NCBI GenBank assembly: GCA_029582265.1
Contig: CM055834.1
Coordinates: forward strand, 186,001 to 250,000
DNA: 64,000 bases
Reading direction: 5' to 3'
Source: Zoroaster sp. YZ-2022
Taxonomy: Eukaryota > Echinodermata > Asteroidea > Forcipulatida > Zoroasteridae
A program made the position numbers and the translations under genes. The notes under the pieces are model-generated. The model did not search any database. It was not told the origin of the DNA and worked only from the letters and a program-made list of their open reading frames with translations. This document shows positions 55,281 to 64,000 of the stretch, one piece after another; the first letter of the stretch is position 1, and every line of letters starts with the position of its first letter.

Positions 55281-55701
55281 AAAGGTCGTATTAATTAGAT
55301 TACATGAATTAGCTGAAACCCATGTCTTAAGGATAGCAAAAAAGGTTATGAAAACTCCTAAGTCGGCTTAAATCCTTATCTTAAATAAAGGCTACCAGAC
55401 AATAAGGGAAGTCTTTTAGGGAAGTACCGGTAACACTTTTGTGGTTTGTGATATGAAGAGCTAAGTGCTAACCTATGTCTAATGATGTATGGCGAGTAAA
55501 TTTGTCTGCACGCTACTGTTGCCATTCAAACGCAGTTGAATTTGTCGGCGGAAATCAGTAAAAGCTTGTCGATTCTAGTATGATTACTTTTACACGAACA
55601 CCAATAATGTAAAAGATATAAAAGAAATGGGCTGAACTCAAAAAACTAAGAGAATGAAAACATAACTGCTCCCTACAAGCGGCCTCTCCCCATGACAGCA
55701 A

Positions 55702-56005
55702 CCCAGTTAGCAATGGACGGTTGGTCCAACAGCGGTCCACCGGTGGCACCACCGTCGGGCCGCGGGTGGCTGCCGACAGCGGACCGCCAACAAAATGTCC
55801 GCCGGCAGTCCGTCGGTCCACCAGCGGCAACTAGGTGGCTACCGTCGGAGGGCCGATGGCGGACCGTTACAGTCATTTTTTACCCAGTGGCTGCCGAGCG
55901 GTAGCCTCCGCTGGACCGACATCGGTCCGCCTCCAAATCGGCAAACGGGCGGCTGCCACTGGCCGTCCGCTGGGAGACCTTTGGCGGTCCCCCAGATTAC
56001 AATTG
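55702..56005. repeat. GC-rich block of self-complementary GGTCCGC motifs, left
   Basis: Motifs such as AGCGGTCCACCGGTGGC, CGACAGCGGACCGCC and GCTGGACCGACATCGGTCCG. Composition is very different from the AT-rich flanks. Confidence 0.85.
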
Positions 56006-57270
56006 TATAACCAATCGGTTGCCGCCCTTCAGCCGCTCAAATACCACCGCCCCCCCCCCCATAGTCCGACACAGTAAAGAGAAGGGGTAGTTTTAAGTGA
56101 AGACCAATGTACATTAAAAGTACACTTTATTTCCTCCACAACAAAAATGTAAGTTGGCAACAAAAATATTGGCATTAAAAGTAATACTAGTATTCTAACA
56201 CAAATTGCTCTTTATCATATAAATAAAAACATATAAATAATTTGTATTCCCTCTTTAGTTTTCGTCTTTTGTCTTATAGAAACTATTTAACTTGGCATAA
56301 ATGATGGCATTAAAACGATGACTCGTAATTTGTCAAAAGCTTAACCTGAATGTTAAGTATAAAAATCAAGTTGGTTCCCTCTTTGGTAGTAAAAAAGTCA
56401 GTTGATTTTTTATACCCTGTAACAGTGTATATAATAATAAAAACTTTTAAGACAATAGCACACATGTGTTTAACCTGGTACTGATGGCAATAAAATAATG
56501 ATTTGTTTTTCCAAAAGTATTGCTTTGTTCTGTAAAAATAAAGTAAATAAATAGTTAACAAATATATAAATTTCCTCTTTGGTCCTCTCCTGTTTGTTGG
56601 CTTATAGTACAATATAACACACGTTACATAATATGATACAAGTACTAAACTTGGCATAAATAATGACACTAGATCTAAAGCAAGTACTACAAAAAGACAA
56701 TAATCTTAACAATAATACACGTACACTGGAATTTATATATATGAAGCCCCTTGATCAAAGCATAAAAACTCTACATACAAATTATCAAGTACTCTGCAAA
56801 GGTATTTGTCAGCAGGTAAATGTAAAAATTTAAAAGCGCAAAGAAATTCAAATGACGTATTCGTATTTAAGTACTTAAACTGGCAAAAATGTTTGGTTTT
56901 AAAATGTTTAAAGAAGTTTAATGAACAAAGAAAACTTAAAGGTATGCTACATCATTACTTTTTGAAAGAATGTATTCACTCCAATCAACAATTTTTGAAA
57001 ATACACAGCATACAATTAACTGGTGAAAATTTCGCACTATCACTTATACGTCCTTTTGCAATTGATGAATGTCACAATTATGTAGTTTTATTAATTGATG
57101 TCGGTGCAAAAAGATATGCAACAAAAACAGATAATTATTGAAGATATTGTACAAAAACATTAAAAAATACTTTTTTGAGCCATTACATTCGTTTCTGTCA
57201 TGTGTAAAACAATGTCACAACAAAATAAAACAAACAAGAATAAAAAACAATGGTTTTTACTGCAGTGTAA
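56006..57270. other. 3' flank of the DUF4806 gene
   Basis: AT-rich. A poly-C run at 56046-56059. An open plus-strand frame of about 110 codons (56806-57141) lacks an ATG and a domain; judged chance. Confidence 0.45.
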
Positions 57271-57274
57271 CCTT

Positions 57275-57441
57275 TTACACCTGCAGGGCAAGATCAACAT
57301 CAGCAGCAGCTGCAGCTGCGCGCGCCAGTCTCTCCTTCCTTCCGCCACACCTGTCAGATGCACCCTTCAGAAAGTGGGCAACTTCCCTTTGGATTTCTAC
57401 GTCTGTTGCTTTGCAAGTTGCCTTGTTCTTACGGATCGCTT
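57275..57441 (-). CDS. DUF4806 gene, last exon
   Basis: Acceptor TTTCATACAG at 57442, phase 1, stop TAA at 57275. It encodes KAIRKNKATCKATDVEI, a segment ending HFLKGASDRCGGRKERL, then an Ala-rich tail. The AI..N......T..EI...V..FLK.A.DR.GGRK.R pattern is the C-terminal part of the DUF4806 domain. Function of the domain is unknown to me. Confidence 0.85.
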
Positions 57442-58181
57442 CTGTATGAAAGACAAAAGTTAGAAGAAATAAACTTTAGCCCAATGTCAGTAAATTGTTA
57501 AGCAGAAAATTTGGCCAAGTGTATTTGTTCCGTAATTATAAATTAGGCCTGAATCAGTGTTGTAGCTTCGCTGGTCGGCAGCTGTCAGCGCCAACCAGCA
57601 TTCATCAATCCCGCCGACAGTCATGAACAAAATTTGAACGCCCAAAGACCGTCACTACATGCAAGTAAAAAAATTGAATATTGCATGATGTTATTGAATA
57701 ATATTCAAACTTTGGTCATGAATCACTTTTTTAAATACAACTGTACAGAAAGATGACATAGCATTTTTGGAGTTGACCATGAATTATTTATATATTGTTT
57801 GAAGGAAGATAACTACAAAGCAATAAACTAACAATGAAATTTTTGTTTTACAAAATGAGGCCCCTATAACTAGAAATATAACAAACGAACAAAACATCAG
57901 GGAAAATTGCAAGTAAGATGAATCACTTCCCCAAACACATGAATTCTCTATTCCAATTCTCATTTTGAAATTACTGGGATATAACCCTTGAAAATTTTCT
58001 CTTAAATACATGCACTTTTGAAATTAATGCTTTTAGAAATGCTTGCTACTGTAAAGTATTTGGGAAGTCCTTCAGTGTTCAAACCGTTTCAGATGTTTTC
58101 ATTCCTTCAACCATTGACACAAATATTTTAACTAACTCGTACTCTTTAAAACAATGTAATAATTGCATCGGGGATAAAGAA

Positions 58182-58405
58182 TATTAATTTGGTTTTACCC
58201 TACACCGATATGTGATAAGCACTGTATACTCAGTGCTTTCCGAGTCCTCGGAAAAAATCAACAGGCTAACTACTCGGGTGGGATACGAACCCACGACCTC
58301 CCGCATACTAGAGCAGATTTAGTTAGCCTGTGGTTTTTTCCGCAGTATCGAAAGCACTGAGTATACAGTGCTTATCTATATTGGTGTAGGGTAAACAAAT
58401 TAATA
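58182..58405. mobile_element. Palindromic element with a tRNA-like 3' half inside
   Basis: Ends TATTAATTTG(G)TTTTACCC and GGGTAAACAAATTAATA. Subterminal AAGCACTGTATACTCAGTGC and its inverse are themselves palindromic. An inner stem CAGGCTAACTA/TAGTTAGCCTG encloses, on the minus strand, ATGCGGGAGGTCGTGGGTTC and GTATCCCACC, which looks like a tRNA variable loop, T arm and B box. It lies in the intron 13 bases from the exon donor at 58417. Confidence 0.8.
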
Positions 58406-58417
58406 ACTCGTACTCAC

Positions 58418-58577
58418 TTTCTAAAATGGTCCTTAAGCGGAGAGTTTTAAATGCTCTTTTCCCTCCCTGTCCTGTCCAGTTGATCAGTCGGCCCAGTCCA
58501 TTGTCCACCACTCCCTCAAAAATTCTCCGTACAGCGTCGTACACACTGTAGCCTCCACATGTGGACCACAAAGCAAT
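58418..58577 (-). CDS. DUF4806 gene, core exon
   Basis: 160 bases between a TTTGTTTCAG acceptor and a GAAA|GTGAGT donor, entering in phase 0 and leaving in phase 1. It encodes CGGYSVYDAVRRIFEGVV, DNGLGRLINWTGQGGK and RAFKTLRLRTILE, the central signature of DUF4806 proteins (GG..V.DAVRR, INW.G.GGK.AF..L.L). Phases join the neighbouring exons. No damage seen. Confidence 0.9.
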
Positions 58578-59099
58578 CTGAAACAAAGTGGTTACACGAA
58601 ATTTAATTTCAAATGCAATAGGCAGTTCACAGATGTACACCCAAAATCTAGCCTACAGGAATGACACATCTTCGTTAAAGACTTTTAGGTAAAATATAGG
58701 ATTGGTAAAGCTGACAGTGCAGTGTTCTTACTTGGTGTCATTTCAAAAAACAAACCTGTGAAAATCTGAAAGCTTGCTATTTATTCAGTTGGTACTGGTA
58801 CCAATCCTCCAGAGAAATATTTCCATCTGAAATGTTGTCTTCTTCGCAAAAATTGTATCTTAAAGAACTCCAAAATTGCTGCAGCTAGGTTTAATTACAA
58901 GAATGTGCTCAACATCACTGATATTAAAAAAGAAACCACTTTAGCTGTTTTCTTGATGGTTTTGCTGTACAAAACAATTATGATAAAAAAAAATTCTGAA
59001 CCTCCCTACACAACACTAATTTCAGTATTATAAAAGCACATTCAGCCAACCACAGGAATTATTTGAGCATAGTTCAAAACGAAATTGCTAAAACCATAC

Positions 59100-59379
59100 C
59101 AAGTGTTTCTGCAAGTGCTTGTCGGCTTCCAGATGGTTCTCCAGGAGGTCGACATCCTCCAAAGACTTCAGAGGAAACACCAAACCATCTGGAAGCTCAT
59201 ATTCGTCTTCGGTAGTAGTTATCTTCGCTTGGCAGACAAGCACTCTCACCAGTCTCCTCTTCAGCCAGCGACAATGCAGACTCCCTGACAATCCAATCTA
59301 TATGCTGGTCGACTTCAGCTTGGATCTTTCTCTTTTGTCCGTGAAGTTGTCTGGTTCGATGCCATTTCTTTTCCAAGAG
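59100..59379 (-). CDS. DUF4806 gene, exon before the core, with a frame break
   Basis: Acceptor TTTGAACAG at 59380; donor TTG|GTATGG at 59099. The 5' part in one frame encodes LLEKKWHRTRQLHGQKRKIQ and a helical acidic stretch; the 3' part, LVFPLKSLEDVDLLENHLEA to LQKHLV, is in another frame and is the typical lead-in to DUF4806. Total length is one base more than a multiple of three although both ends are phase 0, so a one-base indel near 59215-59245 is implied. It could be a pseudogene sign, a sequencing error, or a very short intron using GTGAGAGT. Confidence 0.7.
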
Positions 59380-59592
59380 CTGTTCAAAGTTTATTAATGG
59401 AAGGATAAACACTAGTTGAAAAACAAATTTAAAAAGGATGCGGCCTCAAGAAGGGACGATCTTTATATTTATATTTTAGAAACATGGAAAAGCACACACC
59501 CAGGCCCCAAAATGACCCATGGCACTCACAGCAATTGCCGTGGCTTGATATTGCAACATAGATTAATTTGGGTGAATCAATTGAGACACTTA

Positions 59593-59703
59593 CATTTATA
59601 TCAGTATGTGTTATAAACAAAAGCTCGGTTGGTGTTTCTAGTTGCAGGCTGCACTTTCCATTGCAACTTGATACCAAATCACTCCGCACTGCACAATAAC
59701 TAA
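59593..59703 (-). CDS. Possible upstream exon of the DUF4806 gene
   Basis: A TTTTATTTTTTTCTTAG acceptor and an AAAT|GTAAGTG donor enclose about 110 bases that encode YCAVRSDLVSSCNGKCSLQL and ETPTELLFITHTDIN, leaving in phase 0 as the next exon requires. The minus frame stays open from here to 60064, so the real 5' structure is unclear. Domain not recognised. Confidence 0.4.
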
Positions 59704-60069
59704 GAAAAAAATAAAAGATCACCAAATTAAAATCAATAAATAATGTGGAAGATGGAACTCTGCCATACTTATTTGACTTGTCTGAACACTTTCCATAAAA
59801 ATGATCATTTGCCAAAGCTTCGAGACTTGTAGTAAATTGTACATTAAAGGTACATGTATGATATACATGTAGCTTTGGTAAACAAAAAATCTGGATAAGT
59901 TTCAATCTGAAAGCTGAATGTTTACAAAGGTGAAACTTGTACCAATCCCCCTGCAACACTCGAAATGAACACAATATGAATATCACAAAAATTACTGATA
60001 AAATAGAAACCGTCATTCGCTGTGCTCTCGAAAACGTGAACACCGATTTTGATGAAATTTTCACAGGTT

Positions 60070-61990
60070 AGTTTTATGTGTATTTTGAAATCTAGATGAT
60101 TGGAATGAATGCATTAATCAATCCTGCCAATGATCATACATGTACCTTCAATGTTAAATACTTAAGTTGTAATAATAATATAGAGCTTAATGCCAAAGAC
60201 ATGGAAATAAATTTTAATATTACAATGTCAACAACCTTGTTTGTCAGAAAACAACCATTTGAATTATGCGATTAATCCATGTTTGTCTAACTCTAGACTA
60301 AGCTTTTGAATAATACTATTATAGTATTAATAGGCCTAACGTTAATACTAGGCCTTTAGGCCCAATGAACATGCATGCCCTAACGTTAGACGTAGTTAAA
60401 CATCGAAGCAGGTCGTTTCGTACCCAAGTCGTTAAACATTTTTGTTTACCTCATTGGCTGATCGTAGACATATATCCTAAATGAATTATATTCTAATCCA
60501 ATATGTTTCTATTGCCGTTTGTGTTTCTTCGTTGATAGCATTTTAGTGAAATAGACTTTGACAACATAAACATGAAAACATAACGTTACTGAAACAGTGT
60601 AGTAACTAACGTTAGTATCACTACTAATAGTATCAGCAATTGCGTGCCCGTAGACTACGGTAGAGTGTTGTGCAAAAAACTCAACTATACCTTGTAAAAA
60701 ACATCCTTACTGCATTAGCAGATTAGATCAAGAAAAAAGAGTCCTCTCTATTTCACTTTCTGAACGATAAAATCACCACAAATGTAAAAACTCTCGTGTG
60801 TTAGAACTAGCACTAGGCCTAACGTTACAGACGGTAGAGAATAAGCCATCTTGAAAACACTGTTTCTGTACTGTACTGGTTCCCGATGTGAAACACGTCA
60901 TGTCCATATATGTATTGCGGTATGATACCACTGATAGACATCGATTCTTACGCTAATTGAACCCGTAATACTTTTCGGTAATTCAGAACTTATTTATCAC
61001 AGCATACTGTACATACGAAAATATTCGGTATGGCCGGGTATCGATTTTAATTGTTACGATTGTTATGGGGCCTATGTGATTTTACACGAATGCTCCCAAA
61101 TGGGAATTTATCAAGGTTTTTCTGTTCCGTTGGGCGGGAAACTTGAAAATCGTAATTTTTAAAGAACAATTACTTTCGCTAGTTTTAATGGTATACTTTC
61201 TAGGCTGCCTACTTTCTACAGTTATATAGAATTGAAACAAACGTACGGTTCCAAATACCAAACATATACGATCCCTTGAATTTACACACTCATGTCACTC
61301 CATGCGGTTCGGGAGAGGCGGCCTGGAGTAGCCATGCCGCCCATGGTCATATCTGCAAAGTTATGACTGGTTTCCATCTAAAAACTCACCTGAAATTAAC
61401 GTAGTCCTCCAACCGTCAAAGAGGTGAGATTTTTTGAAGAATATTTGCTTTCAAAAATGAAGAAAATGAACTTAAATCACACGCTGACGTTATCGAAAAT
61501 TTTTGGCAATCGTGGCTGCATCTAAGATGTGTGAAAAATGTGCGTCAACACAGCCACATGACAGCCAATGCAATGAGGATGCAGTCGATCACGCGTTCAG
61601 GTGGATACGTCACACAGATATCACATGCACACATTGCTTGTTTATTGCATGCTTGCTGCAGCTAGATCGTTCCCGACCCTCTGCCCGGAAGTGTACCGCC
61701 CAGCCCCACCGGTCTCATCCAACCTTTGGTTCGGTGGTGGGACCGAGCGAACAGCCTGGTATTTTTTTACTATAAGCTTTGGGTACGATCTGAGCAATTT
61801 ATGTGTAACGTTACGCAATGACCGGATCGCCCAGCTCCACCGATCCAGAGAAAAAAAAGACCACGGACGAAAGAAAACACACTGTGGTCGTTCCATCCAT
61901 GTTCCATCACACGATTAATACGGTACATTTAAACACATTTTAGTAGTTTATTTTTTATTTATTATTATTACAGGAGGGATTTATAAAAAA
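60070..61990. other. 5' flank of the DUF4806 gene
   Basis: No domain-bearing ORF. AACGTTA and AGGCCT motifs recur between 60330 and 60830. A GC-richer patch at 61300-61900 holds overlapping frames of 80-105 codons on both strands with no recognisable content. A promoter may lie here but none can be pointed to. Confidence 0.45.
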
Positions 61991-62179
61991 TCAATACTGC
62001 AGGCGGCCCGAGGTCGGACCATGTTCGGACCAGCGGCGGCTTAAAAAAGCTACAAAGGAAAAAAACACCAACGATCAAGTAACGTTTACTCTCAAACTGA
62101 ATCTCAACTCCCGTTGGCATATTTCCCCTTAAAAGTAAATTACAACAAAGCTTAAATTGATCTTGATAATAATATTAAT

Positions 62180-62388
62180 TGTCGTGCTCGGTCCTCCGTC
62201 GGGCCGACTTCGGCTGCACGACCATACGCTGGTCCGTGAGCGGTCCACAAGCGGCAAACCGCTGATGAATTACTGCTCGGTTATCTGGCAGCTACCATCG
62301 GCGGACCACTGTCGGTTGCGGGCGGCGTGCCGATGCCGCGCAGCCACTCTCCAGCCGCTGGCGGCCCGCCAGCGGCTTGCGCACTGGG
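62180..62388. repeat. GC-rich block of GGTCCGC-type motifs, right
   Basis: GGTCCTCCGTCGGGCCGAC, GGTCCGTGAGCGGTCC, ACCATCGGCGGACCACTG and GGCGGCCCGCCAGCGG. A smaller outlying piece at 61998-62042 has GGCGGCCCGAGGTCGGACC. Confidence 0.8.
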
Positions 62389-62835
62389 AAGTGCAGGAAT
62401 GGCTTAATCTTAGCTCGATCTTAGCCCAAAAAACCACACCCTCACGCTTGACTGGCCACAAGTATTTCACCCAGTCGTATTCAAATATTGGCGTCTGTTG
62501 GACAACAAAGTCCAAGAAGTTACGCTTCCAAAAGGAATATTCTTTCTCGTAGGCATCATTATTTTACGAAGAAAATTAACATAAATTATCGTTACGTAAG
62601 TAAATGACCGAGTGGCGAGGTCAGTTGGTTACATTATAATTCCTACATAGGCTTTAGAGTACATTATTATGTCTGATTACTTGTATATTTGCTTAAAAGT
62701 AAAACAAAAATGATGATTTCGACATTTTACCGTCAGATCTTCTGTGTGTCGATACATACACAAAATATAGAAGCATGGTATAAACTGAATGAAATTGGTT
62801 AGAATTTATTCTGTAAAACAGCCAATAAGTGATCT

Positions 62836-63346
62836 TAAAGAGGAGCTCTGATGCCAAATTCAGTTTTGTCATGCACTCATTTTCCAACAGATAGAGTCCT
62901 TATGAAAAATATCACAAGTCTCTTACCTCACATTAAAACAGTGTAAAATGCCATTGTATTTCATACCCTTCCAGTGCGAAATTTGTTAACATCCAAAAAC
63001 ATCCAATGACGTCACATTTCAAATATATGGGTCTGTACATTTTTGTATGGGGAATTTTTAGTTCCGATTCCCGAATCTCCATGATATTCAATCAAAACGG
63101 CGTTGAATTTGACTTTTTGACGAACGAAAAATTCCTGTACGGTATGTACAGACCCATTTATTGTTGACATCCAATGACGTCATGTTTCAAATTTCACACT
63201 GAAAGACTATCAAACAAAATGACATCTTACACCATTTTAACGTGAGGTTATAGAGACTTGTGATATTTGTCCATCCACTTTCATCTGTTGGAAAATAACT
63301 GCAGCACAAAAATGAATTTGACCTTAGAGCCCCTCTTTAAAGTAGG
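62836..63346. mobile_element. Foldback MITE, ~510 bp
   Basis: Left TTAAAGAGGAGCTCTGATGC and TTTTCCAACAGAT, right TTTCATCTGTTGGAAAATAA and GAGCCCCTCTTTAAAG. Inner arms also pair: CATCCAATGACGTCACATTT and its partner, GGGTCTGTACAT and ATGTACAGACCC. No ORF of note. Confidence 0.88.
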
Positions 63347-64000
63347 CATAAATGTACACATTGGTAATATACAAGTATGCTTACTCACTTACTAATCAAG
63401 ATATATAATAAACAATAATTGCAATTGCAACTTGTGAAAGTTATTGCTGGTTCCCTTGTGTCGGTAATGCTGATAGTGAAAATTAATGCATTTATATTTG
63501 TCGTATTCATTATCATTCCAACGTGGAATTTTCGTCTCCGGAAGTTGAACAAATTCACTTTGCGATAAAATTTAATTCATTGCAGTAAAATGATAGCGCA
63601 CCAGACAGAAATCTTTCAAGGCACGTTTGATATAACTGGCCCTATGATAGGGGTAATACTTATGTTCATGTGCCATGAGGGTCAAACTTGGCGGATACTG
63701 GCGCAATATAAGTTATTATTAATATTATTTATATCGTAACGATTCGGGGTAGCTATGAGATGAATAAACTAACTAAAACCCTCGTCGTCATCCAGGAAAT
63801 CTCAGGGGAAGGTGTTTAATAATTGGTTTCTATAGACAGACAAGCAGACATGATAAAACGGACACTTTCAGTCGAAAGATTGTGTATTTTATTTACCAAT
63901 CTCAATAATCACAAAATATACACAGCGCCCTCTTTTGATTAGACAATTAATTATGTATAAACTCCAATCAGCCTGCTGCACGCACTGCATGCTCTGCTGT
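63347..64000. other. Non-coding, no feature recognised
   Basis: AT-rich sequence to the window end; no ORF, RNA gene or repeat supported. Confidence 0.4.

Larger units (their letters stand above)
55702..62388 (-). mobile_element. Candidate DNA transposon carrying a DUF4806 gene
   Basis: Left end CCCAGTTAGCAATGGACGG; right end, read inward, CCCAGTGCGCAAGCCGCTGG. Both are followed inward by several hundred bases of short GGTCCGC/GCGGACC and CGGCGGC motifs in both orientations (55702-56005 and about 62180-62388), with CCGTCGGGCCG shared by both. The DUF4806 gene lies between. End match is partial and no target duplication is visible, so two separate MITEs flanking a host gene remain possible. 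No transposase was recognised inside. Confidence 0.35.

Noticed and set aside
59429..60064. A single 211-codon exonless gene
   Set aside because: No domain or consistent composition; strong internal splice sites suggest that only parts could be exons of the DUF4806 gene.
61503..61918. Overlapping 90-105 codon frames in a GC-richer patch
   Set aside because: Frames are open on both strands through composition alone; no domain, no splice or promoter signal that decides between them.

Overview
This window looks like intergenic and intronic DNA from a marine invertebrate animal. It is AT-rich, has spliced genes, and is packed with transposable elements. The tRNA-headed SINEs ending in a GCGCTATATAAA-like tail, the discoidin and C-type lectin exons and the general repeat style fit a deuterostome invertebrate, most plausibly an echinoderm. 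That placement is inference; no rRNA or mitochondrial marker is present. I see no prokaryotic features.

Layout. (1) 1-4390 is one copy of a long non-coding repeat block that returns at 25630-31290; parts of the same block lie at 12860-15650 and 20680-23130. (2) 4991-12830, minus strand, is a Ty3/Gypsy-type LTR retrotransposon. It has a CCHC gag, a -1 frameshift signal, a pol broken by one in-frame UAG between reverse transcriptase and RNase H, and a third ORF with two C2H2 zinc fingers that lacks a usable ATG but begins at a good 3' splice site. One LTR is visible at the left end; none is seen on the right. (3) 16.2-20.7 kb holds a SINE, an L1-like LINE remnant, a MITE built from a repeated AGTCG motif, and a 60-bp minisatellite. 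(4) 31.9-33.8 kb holds decayed lectin and discoidin exons, next to a short tandem array of perfect hairpins. (5) 34.9-42.8 kb is LINE 3' ends, SINEs and foldback MITEs. (6) 42.9-46.7 kb, minus strand, carries three exons of a host gene for a secreted discoidin-domain protein; splice phases agree and there is a TATA box. A 1-kb palindromic foldback sits just upstream of the third exon. (7) 47.3-51.0 kb is an array of about 84 copies of a 44-bp satellite with higher-order structure. (8) 52.1-55.3 kb holds a repeat copy interrupted by two SINEs tail to tail, a ~106-bp tandem repeat and a long-TIR MITE. (9) 55.7-62.4 kb holds a minus-strand gene for a DUF4806-type protein. It is bracketed by two GC-rich blocks made of GGTCCGC/GCGGACC motifs with similar outer ends, so the whole may be a 6.7-kb DNA transposon carrying the gene. 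(10) A foldback MITE at 62.8-63.3 kb precedes featureless sequence.

How the parts relate. In the retroelement, frameshifting would make Gag-Pol from the gag start, and splicing would make the zinc-finger protein. The discoidin gene is the clearest host gene. Its exon 2 and the adjoining intron have a decayed paralogue about 12 kb further along the same strand, beside a broken lectin domain, which suggests a locally duplicated family of secreted recognition proteins. Everything rests on reading the sequence by eye; alignments, repeat-library searches and RNA data were not available.
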